A DNA stretch of 64,000 bases from Bacillus sp. ISL-37 (GCF_018613315.1 NZ_JAGGQL010000005.1:359538-423537); one strand, 5' to 3'. Shown: positions 28,681 to 42,405, numbered from the stretch's first letter. The notes: generated by a model not told the origin, from the sequence alone. Program-made: numbers and translations.

Positions 28681-28684
<4 letters not shown>
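28049..28684 (-). CDS. pyrE: Orotate phosphoribosyltransferase
   Basis: PyrE joins orotate to PRPP to form OMP. The 211-residue protein shows [16 protein letters not shown] near the N-terminus and the PRPP-binding motif [13 protein letters not shown] at about 118-130. I chose ATG 28684 over an upstream in-frame codon at 28702: GGAAGGG precedes it and it overlaps the pyrF stop codon as ATGA. It is the last gene of the operon, and the terminator begins at its stop codon. Confidence 0.97.
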
Positions 28685-31076
<2,392 letters not shown>

Positions 31077-31080
<4 letters not shown>

Positions 31081-34000
31081 GAAAGCACACCTTCTTTGGC
31101 CGACTCCATCGGCTTTAGGGCATCAGCTGAAAATGTCATAGATTCAATGACTCTTAAAATCGCTTTTGCAGTATCCAGTGAAGTCAGGCAAGGTACTCCA
31201 TTTTCCACAGATTCGCGGCGGATCCTGAAACCATCACGCTCTGGCTGCTTTCCTTTTGTCAGCGTATTGATGACCATCTGTGCTTCTCCCTTTCGAATCA
31301 CATCAATCAGGTTCAGGCCTTCAGAGCCGATCTTTCCGACTGTTTTCACCTTAATGCCGGCAGTTTCCAGGTATTGTGCTGTACCTTCTGTCGCCATCAA
31401 TTGGTAGCCTATATTCGAGAATCTTTTCGCAAGTGCCAATGTCTCTTCTTTATCCTTATCTGCGACTGTAAGCAGGACTGTACCGAATTCCTGTATTTTC
31501 ATACCAGCCGCAATCATGCCTTTATACAAAGCTTTCTCAAGTGTTGTATCCTTGCCCATAACTTCCCCGGTAGACTTCATTTCTGGTCCGAGCGTGATGT
31601 CTACGCGGCGTAATTTTTCAAAAGAGAACACTGGTACCTTTACGAAAACTCCATCCTGCTCAGGTACAAGTCCGGTTTCGTACCCCTGCTCAGGCAGGCT
31701 CTGGCCAAGGATGACCTTCGTAGCGATTTTCGCCATCGGAACATTCGTGATTTTGCTCAGAAATGGTACCGTACGGCTAGAGCGCGGGTTTACCTCGAGC
31801 ACATAGACTTCCTCATTTGCAATGACGTATTGAATATTTAGCAAACCGACAATGTTCAGCCCTCTTGCCAAATCGATTGTATAGTTCACCAGCTTCTGTT
31901 TAATTTCCTCGCTAAGGCTTTGTGGCGGATAGACACCGATCGAATCACCCGAGTGGACGCCAGCTCTTTCGATATGTTCCATGATTCCCGGTATCAGAAC
32001 GTTCTTACCATCTGAAATCGCATCGACCTCCACTTCTTTTCCAGTCAGATAACGGTCGATCAGCACCGGATATTCCGGATTGACCTTCACCGCGTTTTTC
32101 ATATAATGCAGAAGTTCTTCTTCCTTATAGACAATCTCCATTGCCCTTCCGCCAAGTACATAGGATGGACGGACAAGAACTGGGTAGCCGATTTCAGCCG
32201 CAATCAACGCTGCTTCTTCAACTGACTTAGCCGTGCTTCCCTTCGGCAGCGGGATTTTAAGATCAGTTAGTGCGTGTTCAAACTTGTCGCGGTCCTCAGC
32301 ACGATCCAGGTCCTCCAGACTTGTTCCGAGAATTTTCACACCTCTGTCAACAAGCTTTGAAGCCAGGTTAATCGCTGTTTGACCGCCGAATTGGACGACA
32401 GCGCCAATTGGGTTTTCGAGATTGATAATGTTCATGACATCCTCAATGGTTAACGGTTCAAAGTACAATTTATCCGAAATGCTGAAATCGGTGGAGACCG
32501 TTTCAGGGTTGTTGTTGACGATGATGGCCTCATAACCTGCTTCTTTAATCGCTTTTACGGAGTGGACAGTTGCATAATCGAACTCGATGCCCTGACCGAT
32601 CCTTATTGGCCCGGAGCCCAGTACAATGACGCTTTTTCTTTCTGTCACTACTGATTCATTTTCTTCTTCATATGTGCTATAGAAGTACGGCGTTTCCGAC
32701 TCGAACTCAGCCGCACAGGTATCCACCATTTTAAAAACAGGGGTCAGACTGTTCTCAATCCGCCACTGGTATACTTCCTGTTCTTGCACATTCCACAGAT
32801 TGGCTATTACCTTATCAGAAAATCCTTTCTGCTTTGCTGATTTGGCTGTTTCCAGGTCAAACTTCTTTTCAGCAAGCTCTTGCTCAAAAGCTATTAATCT
32901 CTCTAATTTATGAAGGAAGAATAAATCGATTTTGCTCCAACTGTGAAGAGTTTCAATGAAAATGCCTCTTCTGATTGCCTCTGCAAGGTAAAATAATCTC
33001 TCGTCACCAGCTTTGCGGATTCTCTTTTCAAGCAATTCATCGTTGATTTCGCTTTGATTATTTAAAGAAAGGTGGATCACATCGGCTTCCAGCGAACGAA
33101 TTGCTTTTAGCAGCGACTCTTCAAAAGTACGGCCGATTGCCATAACTTCACCAGTTGCTTTCATTTGCGTTCCAAGTGTCCGGTTTGCTGATTCGAATTT
33201 ATCGAATGGCCAGCGTGGGATCTTTGTTACAACATAATCAAGCGCAGGCTCGAAGCAGGCATAGGTTTTACCCGTCACAGGGTTCAGCATTTCATCAAGT
33301 GTCAATCCAACAGCGATTTTCGCTGCAAGCTTGGCAATTGGATAGCCCGTCGCTTTCGATGCCAGGGCAGAGGATCGGCTGACTCGCGGATTCACTTCGA
33401 TTACATAATAGTTAAAGCTGTCAGGGTCAAGTGCGAGCTGGACATTGCAGCCACCTTCGATTTTCAGGGCCCTGATGATTTTCAGGCTGGCATTCCTCAG
33501 CAGCTGGTATTCGCGGTCACTCAATGTCTGGCTTGGCGCTACGACGATGGAATCTCCTGTATGGACTCCGACCGGATCGAAGTTTTCCATATTGCATACG
33601 ACAATGGCATTATCATTGCTGTCACGCATCACTTCATATTCAATTTCTTTGAATCCAGCAATGCTCTTTTCAAGCAGGCATTGACCGACTGGACTGTTTT
33701 TAATTCCGCTTGTAACAATCTCAATCAACTCTTTTTCGTTGCTGCAGATGCCTCCGCCTGTTCCTCCCATCGTAAAAGCAGGGCGAACAATTACTGGATA
33801 TCCGACTCTCTCCACAAAGGTATAAGCCTCTTCAAGATTATGGATGATGTCGCTGTCAGGGACCGGCTGTCCGAGCTCGTTCATCAGGTTCCTGAATAAC
33901 TCCCTGTCCTCCGCCTGGTTGATCGCTTCTAGCTTTGTACCAAGGATCTTCACGCCACATTCATCCAAAACACCTGATTTAGCCAGCTCAACAGCCAGGT

Positions 34001-34289
34001 TCAATCCTGTTTGCCCCCCGAGAGTTGGAAGGATGGCATCCGGACGTTCCTTTCGGATGATCCTTGCCACAAACTCAAGAGTAAGCGGCTCTATGTATAC
34101 GACATCTGCGATTTCCGTATCAGTCATGATGGTTGCAGGATTCGAATTGACGAGGATGACCTTATAGCCTTCTTCCCGCAGCGCGATGCATGCCTGTGTT
34201 CCTGCATAATCGAATTCTGCTGCCTGGCCGATGATGATTGGTCCTGATCCTATGACTAAAATACTGTTAACATCTTTACGCTTTGGCAT
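31077..34289 (-). CDS. carB: Carbamoyl-phosphate synthase large subunit, pyrimidine-specific (PyrAB)
   Basis: The 1070-residue synthetase contains two homologous ATP-grasp halves. One begins at the N-terminus with [20 protein letters not shown] and the second near residue 550 with [19 protein letters not shown]. The MGS-like allosteric domain at the C-terminus ([15 protein letters not shown]) binds regulators such as UMP and PRPP. With CarA it makes carbamoyl phosphate from glutamine, bicarbonate and 2 ATP. Its place in the pyr operon marks it as the pyrimidine isozyme. It overlaps carA by 14 bp and pyrK by 4 bp. Confidence 0.98.
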
Positions 34290-35373
34290 TTGTGACAGCC
34301 TCCTTTTTTTCTGCTTCTACTAGCTCGATGAATTGGTTGAATAATCCGTTCGCATCCTCCGGTCCTGGTGACGCTTCCGGGTGATATTGGACAGTGAATG
34401 CCGCCGCGTTTTTATGGGCCAGACCCTCAACCGTTCCATCATTTAAAGCCATGTGCGTAACCTCAAGCTCGGTCCCTGCGACAGAGTCTTCAGTAACTGT
34501 ATATCCATGGTTTTGCGAGGTCATCGCTACTTTCCCTGTTCGCAAATCCTTCACAGGATGGTTTGAGCCGCGATGTCCGAATTTCATTTTCTCTGTATTT
34601 GCACCGCAAGCAAGTGCGAACAGCTGGTGGCCGAGACAAATCCCGAACAATGGAACTTTGCCCAGCAAGCCCTGAATCATTTCGATTGCTTCTGGAACAT
34701 CCTTCGGGTCCCCAGGTCCATTTGACAGCATGATGCCATCCGGGCTCAAACTGAGAATTTCTTGAGCAGTCGTATTGTAAGGGACGACAACCACATCACA
34801 ATTACGATCATTCAGTTCTCTCAAAATCCCATGCTTCAGGCCAAAATCAACAAGCACAACCCTGTGGCCGCGACCTGGACTCGGATAAGCTGTTTTCGTT
34901 GATACTTCCATTACCTGATTGTTCGGCAGGATTTTGCTTTTAAGAGCCGCAATAATCTCCTGGGGATTTTCATCGATCCGGCAAATTGAACCCTTCAAGG
35001 TTCCGTGTTTACGAATGATTTTTGTCAGCTTTCTAGTATCAATTCCAGCTATGCCCGGAATGTCTTTCATTTTAAGATAAGCGTCCAAAGACAGTTCTGA
35101 GCGCCAGTTGGATGGATACTCGGCATTTTCTTTCACGACGAGACCCCGGACAGCAGGACTGATTGATTCAAAATCATCTCTGTTGATTCCATAATTTCCG
35201 ATTAGCGGATATGTCAGGGTGACAATTTGCCCGCAGTATGATGGATCTGACAGGATTTCCTGGTAGCCAGTCATTCCTGTGTTGAAGACAACTTCGCCAA
35301 TCGTCGCTGTCTCACTTCCAAAGCCTTCTCCAACAAATACCGTGCCATCCTCTAAGATCAACTGCTTCTTCAT
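34276..35373 (-). CDS. carA: Carbamoyl-phosphate synthase small subunit (PyrAA)
   Basis: The glutaminase subunit supplies ammonia to CarB. The N-terminal CPSase domain ([20 protein letters not shown]) is followed by a class I glutamine amidotransferase domain with [14 protein letters not shown] (nucleophile Cys) and the His-Glu pair in [11 protein letters not shown]. Length is 365 against 364 in B. subtilis. The start overlaps the pyrC stop codon by 4 bp. Confidence 0.98.
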   Translation of the reverse strand: MKKQLILEDGTVFVGEGFGSETATIGEVVFNTGMTGYQEILSDPSYCGQIVTLTYPLIGNYGINRDDFESISPAVRGLVVKENAEYPSNWRSELSLDAYLKMKDIPGIAGIDTRKLTKIIRKHGTLKGSICRIDENPQEIIAALKSKILPNNQVMEVSTKTAYPSPGRGHRVVLVDFGLKHGILRELNDRNCDVVVVPYNTTAQEILSLSPDGIMLSNGPGDPKDVPEAIEMIQGLLGKVPLFGICLGHQLFALACGANTEKMKFGHRGSNHPVKDLRTGKVAMTSQNHGYTVTEDSVAGTELEVTHMALNDGTVEGLAHKNAAAFTVQYHPEASPGPEDANGLFNQFIELVEAEKKEAVTNAKA

Positions 35374-36653
35374 GCCGTCACAACTCCCTTTTTCCAGACT
35401 ATTTTTCCTTCAGCAATCGTCATTACTGGCCAACCCTTGCAGCTCCAGCCTGCAAATGGTGTATTTTTTCCTTTTGATAAAAATTCATCTGGATTGATTT
35501 CCTTTTCTTCATCAAGATCAATCAATACCACATCGGCCGGCGCGCCAGCTTTCAGTTCTCCATAAGGCAATCCGAATGCTTTCGCTGGTTTGACAGTCAA
35601 AAACTCAAGCAACTGTTTTAAGGTAATGATGTTTGTTTTGACCATATGCGTATATAAGAGCGGGAACGCTGTTTCAAGCCCGACAATCCCGAAAGGCGCT
35701 AGCTGGATTCCCTCTGCTTTTTCCTCGATCGTATGCGGTGCGTGGTCAGTGGCGATAAAATCGATTGTCCCGTCAAGCAGTCCTTCGATCAATGCCTCCT
35801 GGTCCGCTTTGCTTCTAAGTGGTGGATTCATCTTATAGTTGGCATCATTTCCTGTTATGTCATCTTCATTTAAAAGCAAATGATGCGGAGTTACTTCCGC
35901 TGTGACCTTAATGCCATATCTTTTTGCGTCTCGGACTGCCCTGACCGATTCTTTCGTGCTGATATGGCAGACATGATAGTGGCATCCTGCTTCTTCTGCA
36001 AGCAGGATGTCTCTTGCTATATGTACAGATTCACACACTGACGGGATTCCGTTGAGTCCCAGTTCAGCAGCTTTTCTTCCCTCGTGTAGAGAGCCTTTAT
36101 TGATCAATGTATTGTCTTCGCAATGAGCGACGATTGCCATATCAAGCTGTGCTGCCCTTTTCATTGCCTCTAGCATCATTCCTGCAGACTGGACTCCCAC
36201 ACCGTCATCAGTCAGAGCAAAGGCACCGGCTTCCTTCAATTCTGCAAAATTTGTTAGCTCCTGACCTAGTTCACGTACTGTAATTGATGCATATGGCAGA
36301 ACCCTTACAGAAGATGTTTCCTCAATTTTTCTCTGAAGCCATTCCATCTGGTCTTTTGAGTCTGGAACTGGTCTTGTGTTCGGCATTGCAGCTACTGTTG
36401 TGAAGCCGCCCCTAGCAGCAGCCAGTGTCCCTGTTGCAATTGTCTCTTTCTTCTCTCCACCAGGCTCGCGCAGATGAACATGCAGGTCTACTAACCCTGG
36501 AGATACCAGCCTACTTTCTGCATCAATAATTTGCTTAGCATCTGCAGATATTTGAGGACCAACTTTTGTGATTTTTCCGTTTTCTATTAAAATATCTACT
36601 GATTCAAACCCGTTTTCAGTAACTAGTTTGCCATTTTTGATTAGCATCGACAT
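35370..36653 (-). CDS. pyrC: Dihydroorotase
   Basis: PyrC is a zinc amidohydrolase that closes carbamoyl aspartate to dihydroorotate. The protein has the metal motif [16 protein letters not shown] near residue 60 and [10 protein letters not shown] near 300. The frame is open nine codons further up. ATG 36653 (427 residues) is preferred: GGGGGA lies 8 nt before it and B. subtilis PyrC (428) starts MSYLIKNG at the equivalent point. ATG 36647, two codons later with GGAG, is also possible. It overlaps the pyrB 3' end by 38 bp. Confidence 0.96.
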   Translation of the reverse strand: MSMLIKNGKLVTENGFESVDILIENGKITKVGPQISADAKQIIDAESRLVSPGLVDLHVHLREPGGEKKETIATGTLAAARGGFTTVAAMPNTRPVPDSKDQMEWLQRKIEETSSVRVLPYASITVRELGQELTNFAELKEAGAFALTDDGVGVQSAGMMLEAMKRAAQLDMAIVAHCEDNTLINKGSLHEGRKAAELGLNGIPSVCESVHIARDILLAEEAGCHYHVCHISTKESVRAVRDAKRYGIKVTAEVTPHHLLLNEDDITGNDANYKMNPPLRSKADQEALIEGLLDGTIDFIATDHAPHTIEEKAEGIQLAPFGIVGLETAFPLLYTHMVKTNIITLKQLLEFLTVKPAKAFGLPYGELKAGAPADVVLIDLDEEKEINPDEFLSKGKNTPFAGWSCKGWPVMTIAEGKIVWKKGVVTA

Positions 36654-37560
36654 ACTCCATTCCCCCATTCCTATTTTCAAGTGCTCTTTTTAATACTGCC
36701 ATCCTAATGTACACACCATTTTCCATTTGTTTAAAAATCCGTGACTTCTGACTTTCAACTAATTCATCTGCAATTTCGACGCCGCGATTGACCGGTGCTG
36801 GATGGAGAATAATGCTACCCTTTTTCATCAACTTTTCTCTTTCAAGCGTTAATCCATACGATTTATGGTACCTATTTTTATCAAACAGAAGCTTGCCATC
36901 ATGCCGTTCATGCTGAACTCGTAGGAGCATGACCACATCAGCCAACTCGATCGCCTCGTCTACTGACATATAGCAGCAGCCAGCAGGAAGCTCACTTTGA
37001 TCCAACCAATCCTCTGGTCCTGAAAAAACAACTTTTGCTCCAAGTCTCACAAGTGCATCTGCATTGGACCTCGCAACACGGCTGTGGAGGATATCACCTA
37101 TGATCGTGACTGTAAGACCTGTAAAACTTCCGAATTCTTGCTGGATTGTCATAAGGTCGAGCAATGATTGTGTTGGATGATGCCCTTTTCCGTCACCAGC
37201 ATTGATGATGGGGATTGAAATCCCTTTTTCTAGTACTGAAAAATAATTGTCTGCACTATGCCTGATGACTACAGCGTCAGTGCCAATCGCTTCAAGTGTT
37301 TTAACGGTGTCATACAGCGTTTCGCCTTTTAGTACACTGGATGTCTGGACCTCAAACGGGATCACCTCAAGTCCCAGCTTGCGTTCAGCCATCTCGAAGC
37401 TCGACTTCGTCCTCGTGCTTGGCTCGTAAAATAAATTGCTGATGAACAGCCTCTCTTTTGGCTGCCAAATCTTCCCTCCGGCAAATTCACTTGCGGACAA
37501 AATAATTTCCTGTATTTCTGTTGCACTAAGCTGTGAAGTCGTCAGTAGATCCCATTTCAT
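36616..37560 (-). CDS. pyrB: Aspartate carbamoyltransferase
   Basis: PyrB condenses carbamoyl phosphate and aspartate. The 314-residue protein shows the carbamoyl-phosphate loop [25 protein letters not shown], and [12 protein letters not shown] near the C-terminus. It is about ten residues longer than B. subtilis PyrB, with a tail that overlaps pyrC by 38 bp. No pyrI regulatory subunit is present, as in other Bacillus. GGAGGGGG precedes the ATG. Transcription is gated by the PyrR attenuator directly upstream. Confidence 0.97.
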   Translation of the reverse strand: MKWDLLTTSQLSATEIQEIILSASEFAGGKIWQPKERLFISNLFYEPSTRTKSSFEMAERKLGLEVIPFEVQTSSVLKGETLYDTVKTLEAIGTDAVVIRHSADNYFSVLEKGISIPIINAGDGKGHHPTQSLLDLMTIQQEFGSFTGLTVTIIGDILHSRVARSNADALVRLGAKVVFSGPEDWLDQSELPAGCCYMSVDEAIELADVVMLLRVQHERHDGKLLFDKNRYHKSYGLTLEREKLMKKGSIILHPAPVNRGVEIADELVESQKSRIFKQMENGVYIRMAVLKRALENRNGGMEYVDANQKWQTSY

Positions 37561-37586
37561 GGCTGATCCCCCTCCATTTTTTCAAG

Positions 37587-37730
37587 AAAAAAAGCACCCT
37601 GTTTTATGTTCAACAGGGTGCTTGACTATGAGCTTGCCGGCATAATCCCGGTAATACCGGGTTTGCGTGCATCTTGAATAAGCCGGTTCGCTCATAACAC
37701 CCTTTTAAGCCTCTCTGGACTTTATTAAAA
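37587..37730 (-). promoter_or_regulatory. PyrR attenuator in the pyrP-pyrB gap
   Basis: On the minus strand AGTCCAGAGAGGCT (37708-37721) matches the PyrR binding loop (anti-antiterminator). Downstream is an intrinsic terminator, AGCACCCTGTT/AACAGGGTGCT (37593-37622) plus a T run. UMP-bound PyrR stabilises the binding hairpin and lets the terminator form, cutting expression of pyrB onward. The mechanism is known from B. subtilis, and the elements are seen here. Confidence 0.93.
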
Positions 37731-37737
37731 GGTGGTA

Positions 37738-39057
37738 CTATGCTACATCGTTCTTTTTCTCAGTTTTTTTTTCCGTTTCCATTTCAAACATATCTTCTTC
37801 TAATTCCGGGCGTCCAGGCAGTACTAGGTTAAGGATGACACCAATTAGTGCTGCCAGAGCCATGCCATGTATTTCAAAGTTTTCATTTAACTTAATGAAT
37901 GCTCCGCCAATCCCGATTACGAGGATGACTGATGAGACGACCAGGTTTCTTGTGTTGCCAAAGTCGATTTTGCTGTCTACAAGCATACGCAGACCAGATG
38001 AAGCGATGATTCCGAACAGCAGGATGGAGACACCGCCCATCACCGGTGTAGGGATTGAGCTGATCAATGCCGTAATTTTACCGATAAATCCGAATACTGT
38101 CGCGATAATTGCTGCGCCAAGCAGGACATACACGCTGTATACTCTCGTAATCGCAAGGACACCGATGTTTTCACCGTATGTCGTCTTTGGCGGTCCGCCG
38201 ATCAGACCGGAAATCATTGTCGCCATACCATCACCCATGATGGAGCGGTGAAGACCCGGCTCTTTGATATAATCTCTGCCGACAACCTTGCTCAGTACAA
38301 GCTGGTGGCCGATATGCTCGGACAATGTAACGATTGCTACTGGAACCATCAGCATGACGATTTCCCAGCTGATGCTTACATTGTAATGAACGAATGGGAA
38401 GATGAAGTCTGGCATCTCGAAAATATTTGCTTCTTTTACTCCGCTGAAGTCTACGATGCCTATTGCCATTGAGTAAAGATAACCCACAATGATTCCGGCA
38501 AGGATTGGGACCATGCTGAGCATTCCCTTTCCGTAAATCGAGAAGACGATTGTCGCTGCAAGAGTTACTAAAGCCGCAGAGAAATGAATCAAGCTATACT
38601 CTGTAGTTCCAGGGACATTCATTGCCATGCTGACAGCTGTTCCTGCCAGTGAGAGTCCGATGACAATGATGACCGGGCCGACTACAACTGGCGGCAACAA
38701 GCGCATGATCCAGCGGTAGCCCGCCTTCTTGATGATTAGAGCTACAACTCCATAAACCAGTCCAGCAAGGAATGTTCCGATCATCGCGGCACCGGGACCG
38801 CCGCCTGCTTTAGCGGCTATGACAGGAGCAATGAAAGCGAAGGATGATCCAAGGTAAGCCGGAACCTGGAATTTTGTGATGATCAGGAAAGCGATCGTTC
38901 CAAGTCCGCTTGAGATCAAAGCGATTGCCGGGCTTAAGCCGACCAGATAAGGTACAAGGATTGTCGCGCCAAACATGGCGAATAAGTGCTGAAGACTAAG
39001 TGTGAACCATTGGAATGGTGATGGTACATCTTTTATGTCTAGGATTGGTTTATTCAT
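37738..39057 (-). CDS. pyrP: Uracil permease
   Basis: A 439-residue NCS2/NAT-family uracil:proton symporter with about 12-14 membrane segments. Family motifs include QHLFAMFGATILVPYLVGL near the start, the GGPPKTTYGENIGVLAITRV substrate-site region and PTPVMGGVSILLFG. It lies second in the operon as in B. subtilis. AGGAGA sits 7 nt before the ATG. Both its upstream and downstream gaps hold PyrR attenuators. Confidence 0.97.
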   Translation of the reverse strand: MNKPILDIKDVPSPFQWFTLSLQHLFAMFGATILVPYLVGLSPAIALISSGLGTIAFLIITKFQVPAYLGSSFAFIAPVIAAKAGGGPGAAMIGTFLAGLVYGVVALIIKKAGYRWIMRLLPPVVVGPVIIVIGLSLAGTAVSMAMNVPGTTEYSLIHFSAALVTLAATIVFSIYGKGMLSMVPILAGIIVGYLYSMAIGIVDFSGVKEANIFEMPDFIFPFVHYNVSISWEIVMLMVPVAIVTLSEHIGHQLVLSKVVGRDYIKEPGLHRSIMGDGMATMISGLIGGPPKTTYGENIGVLAITRVYSVYVLLGAAIIATVFGFIGKITALISSIPTPVMGGVSILLFGIIASSGLRMLVDSKIDFGNTRNLVVSSVILVIGIGGAFIKLNENFEIHGMALAALIGVILNLVLPGRPELEEDMFEMETEKKTEKKNDVA

Positions 39058-39081
39058 TTTTATATCTCCTCTCTTTTGTAC

Positions 39082-39190
39082 AAAAAAACCCTCTTTGCCA
39101 GTAGATACAAAGAGGGTATGGGTCTAAAAAAACCCGCACAAAGCCATCAGCCATGCGTTCCCCCTTTTCAGCCTCTCTGGACTGCATTTA
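39082..39190 (-). promoter_or_regulatory. PyrR attenuator in the pyrR-pyrP gap
   Basis: The PyrR binding loop AGTCCAGAGAGGCT lies at 39170-39183 (minus strand). It is followed by the terminator ACCCTCTTTG/CAAAGAGGGT (39088-39117) with seven Ts. It has the same layout as the other two attenuators of the operon. Confidence 0.93.
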
Positions 39191-39202
39191 AAAGGGCTTT
39201 AT

Positions 39203-39751
<549 letters not shown>

Positions 39752-39810
39752 TCACTCCTTCTCTGTCTGTGGTATGAAAACGGAAGTTCAGCACGTCTTA
39801 TGTTTCATAT

Positions 39811-39930
39811 AAAAAACCCTCTTGTCTGCATCGGCAAGAGGGTAAACGTGTGGTGTTAGCATGCAGCAAAGCATACATCATATGCCTGTTGCAAATCCGT
39901 TTCCTTCTCAGCCTCACGGGACTGTCTTTA
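39811..39930 (-). promoter_or_regulatory. PyrR attenuator in the pyrR leader
   Basis: The binding loop reads AGTCCCGTGAGGCT (39910-39923), a variant of the AGTCCAGAGAGGCT found in the other two leaders. The terminator is ACCCTCTTG/CAAGAGGGT (39816-39843) with a T run at 39811-39816. Confidence 0.93.
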
Positions 39931-39952
39931 AAGGACTTATTAAACTATAGTC

Positions 39953-39981
39953 ATCTTAAAATAGATGTTGAACTTTGTCAA
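39953..39981 (-). promoter_or_regulatory. Sigma-A promoter of the pyr operon
   Basis: TTGACA (39976-39981 on the minus strand), a 17-nt spacer and TAAGAT (39953-39958). The start point would fall about 7 nt further, just before the PyrR binding loop. The -35 overlaps the last bases of rluD. Confidence 0.85.
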
Positions 39982-40889
39982 CGATTTTCTCTGAAATCGT
40001 TTAAAAGCTCAACGAAATATCCAGGTAGCGGAGCTTCAAACTCTATATACTCCCCTGTCCTTGGGTGATCAAAACCAAGCAGCCCAGCATGCAATGCCTG
40101 TCCGCCAAGATCGAGCGTCTTTTTCGGGCCGTATTTAGGGTCACCAGCCAGGGGATAACCGATGTATTTCATATGAACACGAATTTGGTGTGTCCTGCCT
40201 GTCTCAAGCTGGCACTCAACAAAAGTAAAGTCCTTAAAACGTTCGAGTACATTGAAATGTGTGACAGCATGTTTGCCATTATCGACTACTGTCATGCTCT
40301 GGCGGTCTTTTTGATCGCGCCCAAGCGGAGCATCGATTGTACCATGATCATGCTGGATAATTCCATGAACGAGTGCCTTGTATTTGCGAGTAACACTTTT
40401 GGCTACGAGCTGGTTTACCAGGCTCTCGTGTGCCATATCATTTTTGGCAACCATCAAGAGTCCAGATGTATCCTTATCAATCCTATGGACGATTCCCGGG
40501 CGGAGAACGCCATTAATGCCTGATAAATCCTTGCAATGCGCCATCAGCCCGTTAACAAGCGTTCCCGTCATATGTCCAGGCGCTGGATGGACGACCATTC
40601 CCTTAGGTTTGTTCACAACAAGAACATCTGCATCTTCATAATAAATCTCAAGGTCCATTTCCTCAGCAATTACATCTAACACTTCTGGCTCCGGAATGGT
40701 GATTTCCAGCTTGTCATTCAAGCTGCATTTATAATTTGTTTTGACTTTAGCTCCATTGACAAGGACGCTTCCATCCTTGATCCATTGCTGCACCTGGCTT
40801 CTCGACCATTCTGCATCAAGTGTCGAAATTACTTTATCTATTCTGTCACCAGCCTGTTCCTCACTGATGATGTGTTCCATTTTCTCCAT
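39978..40889 (-). CDS. rluD: RluA/RluD-family 23S rRNA pseudouridine synthase (YlyB)
   Basis: An N-terminal S4 RNA-binding domain ([20 protein letters not shown]) is followed by the RluA-type catalytic domain with [15 protein letters not shown], whose Asp is the catalytic residue, and [10 protein letters not shown]. It has 303 residues, like B. subtilis YlyB. E. coli RluD modifies helix 69; the exact target here is inferred. The start overlaps lspA by 29 bp. A second ATG three codons later is also possible. Confidence 0.94.
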   Translation of the reverse strand: MEKMEHIISEEQAGDRIDKVISTLDAEWSRSQVQQWIKDGSVLVNGAKVKTNYKCSLNDKLEITIPEPEVLDVIAEEMDLEIYYEDADVLVVNKPKGMVVHPAPGHMTGTLVNGLMAHCKDLSGINGVLRPGIVHRIDKDTSGLLMVAKNDMAHESLVNQLVAKSVTRKYKALVHGIIQHDHGTIDAPLGRDQKDRQSMTVVDNGKHAVTHFNVLERFKDFTFVECQLETGRTHQIRVHMKYIGYPLAGDPKYGPKKTLDLGGQALHAGLLGFDHPRTGEYIEFEAPLPGYFVELLNDFRENR

Positions 40890-41352
40890 AAGCTTTTCTT
40901 TTCGCCTCTCTCTCTTCCCTGATCATGTCAATCATCAGTAATCCTACACCGATCACCAGCGCAGAATCCGCGATATTGAAGATAGGAAAATCGTATCCAA
41001 AAATATAGGTGTTGATGAAATCAACAACTTCCTTTCGGTATACCCTGTCGATAAAATTCCCAATCGCCCCGCCCAGCATGAAACCAAGCGAAACACCCAG
41101 CAGAAGTTTACCTTTAGCTGCTTTTTGAATATAGACGACAAGGCCAATTACCACGATAATGGTAATGACATAGAAGAACCACATTTGTCCCTGCAGGATT
41201 CCCCATGCAGCACCACGGTTACGGTGCGAAGTAATATACAAGAAATTCTCTATGACCTTTATGCTCTCTCCAAGCTCCATGTTTTTGACAATAAACCATT
41301 TAGTAACCTGGTCAAGCAAAATAACAAACAGTGCAATTATGTAATAAAACAC
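40861..41352 (-). CDS. lspA: Lipoprotein signal peptidase II
   Basis: LspA cleaves signal peptides of lipidated prolipoproteins. The protein has four membrane segments and the two catalytic aspartates in GNFIDRV and FNIADSALV. It also has NRGAAWGIL, matching the NTGAAFG box. I start at GTG 41352 (163 residues): GGAGG lies 8 nt before it, and the sequence then begins MFYYIIAL like B. subtilis LspA. The longer GTG start at 41367 would lie inside that ribosome binding site. Confidence 0.95.
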   Translation of the reverse strand: MFYYIIALFVILLDQVTKWFIVKNMELGESIKVIENFLYITSHRNRGAAWGILQGQMWFFYVITIIVVIGLVVYIQKAAKGKLLLGVSLGFMLGGAIGNFIDRVYRKEVVDFINTYIFGYDFPIFNIADSALVIGVGLLMIDMIREEREAKRKAYGENGTHHQ

Positions 41353-41402
41353 AAAGGTAACCTCCACATCAATTCACTACCTTTGAATTTTAGCACATAT
41401 TA

Positions 41403-41580
41403 GGAAAAGCGCAAGCGCCTTGGTCAGCCCCGACAAGCGCCGCCCGCCTAAAAACGCCACATCGTGTGGCTCGCGGGTCTGCAAGTCCTGTGCCTCAGAG
41501 GGCCTGACAGTGAAGTCGCTTTTTGACTTCATTGTCAGGACCGAAGCGACTCGAGGGGCTAGGCGCTGGAGCTGGACAAT
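41403..41580 (+). repeat. Interspersed structured repeat, copy R3
   Basis: The copy reads GAAAAGCGCAAGCGCCTTGG at the 5' end and GGGGCTAGGCGCTGGAGCTG at the 3' end. The ends pair as GCGCCT/AGGCGC and AGCCCC/GGGGCT. The inner hairpin is CCTGACAGTGAAGTC (41503-41517) with GACTTCATTGTCAGG (41525-41539), 14 of 15 Watson-Crick pairs plus one G-T. An optional module with GCCACA-TCG-TGTGGC lies before it. The copy is upstream of lspA and downstream of the DksA-like gene. Confidence 0.85.
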
Positions 41581-41730
41581 TCTCTAGATTTAAAATATCC
41601 TTTCTAATTTTTTTTAATAAAACGACAGATATTATAAGTTTTAGTAAAAAAACTCCTTTTAACAGAAAAGTTCTAACTAAAAATAGAGGTCTAGGATCAT
41701 GATTTTATCAGAAACTGAACTGTCAAAATG

Positions 41731-41845
41731 GTTTATTGGCGAAAAAATATTTTTATTGGCGATTTTCAATTTTTATTGGCGAAAAATTGATTTTATTGGC
41801 GATAACGAGCTGTTTATTGGCGAAAATCAATTTTTATTGGCGACT
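41731..41845. repeat. Tandem array T3, about 20-bp units
   Basis: TTTATTGGCGA occurs six times (starts near 41732, 41752, 41772, 41792, 41813 and 41833), with variable 8-9 nt between. It lies in the gap between lspA and the DksA-like gene. It is a simple tandem array without constant-length unique spacers. The remaining bases of this gap (41581-41730) are A/T-rich, with nothing I can name. Confidence 0.8.
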
Positions 41846-41903
41846 TGGAAATTTTCAGTGATTTTCCCATTACACTTTGAGTGGAAATCAGTTACTTAGC
41901 TTC

Positions 41904-41928
41904 AAAAAGCTTTCTTGCCGAGCTTTTT
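41904..41928. terminator. Terminator after the DksA-like gene
   Basis: AAAAAGCT (41904-41911) pairs with AGCTTTTT (41921-41928). It has A/T-rich flanks on both sides and lies 35 nt past the gene's stop codon. Confidence 0.6.
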
Positions 41929-41962
41929 TCCTTGAACCAATAAATCCGGAATGCATGAAAAC

Positions 41963-42250
41963 TCACGAATAGATTGGTTTTCGACAGTATTGTTCTATTT
42001 GCTCCAATTCACTCGCTGATCTAGCTGTAGGAATTCTCTGCAAAAACTCGTAGGGTAAATATTCTCCAGATATCTCACACTTCCCATACTCACCAAATTC
42101 CATTTTCTCCAATGCTGTTTCGATATCGTTTAATTCATCAACAATGTATTGCAAAATCCTCTCATCTTTCTGGCCGTCATTCAGGTACGCTAACAATTCT
42201 GTTCTCGTTTCGCGGAGCTCATTGTAAATGTAATCAAGATTACCTTCCAT
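41963..42250 (-). CDS. TraR/DksA-type protein (YlyA-like)
   Basis: A 95-residue protein beginning MEGNLDYIYNELRETRTELL, a helical N-terminus, then a shortened DksA-type C-terminus GEYGKCEISGEYLPYEFLQR. Only two cysteines remain (KCEISG and YCRK), so the C4 zinc finger is degenerate. It occupies the position of B. subtilis ylyA between ileS and lspA. DksA-type proteins bind the RNA polymerase secondary channel; YlyA is reported to affect sporulation gene expression. ATG 42250 is chosen because GGGGG lies 7 nt before it. The frame extends 15 codons further up. Confidence 0.82.
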   Translation of the reverse strand: MEGNLDYIYNELRETRTELLAYLNDGQKDERILQYIVDELNDIETALEKMEFGEYGKCEISGEYLPYEFLQRIPTARSASELEQIEQYCRKPIYS

Positions 42251-42358
42251 ATATCTGCCCCCGTTCCTGTTTACAGCTATTATTTCCCGTAACAATTTGC
42301 TGACTCAGCTAAACTTTTTACATGTACTGCAGGATTTCCCAAGCAGGATGATAATTGG

Positions 42359-42396
42359 CAAAAAACAAAAGAACTCCGGATAAAATTCCGGAGTTC
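42359..42396 (-). terminator. ileS terminator
   Basis: GAACTCCGGA (42371-42380) pairs perfectly with TCCGGAGTTC (42387-42396). On the minus strand TTTTGTTTTTT follows. It is 9 nt past the ileS stop codon. Confidence 0.93.
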
Positions 42397-42405
42397 AAGA
42401 GATGT

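Noticed and set aside
41731-41845. Possible CRISPR array
   Set aside because: Repeat cores are only 11 bp with 8-9 nt A/T-rich fillers, not 25-40 bp repeats with constant-length unique spacers. No cas genes are nearby.
41699-41899. Plus-strand 66-codon frame with repeated FIGEN/FYWRK pieces
   Set aside because: It is array T3 read as protein. There is no good ribosome binding site.
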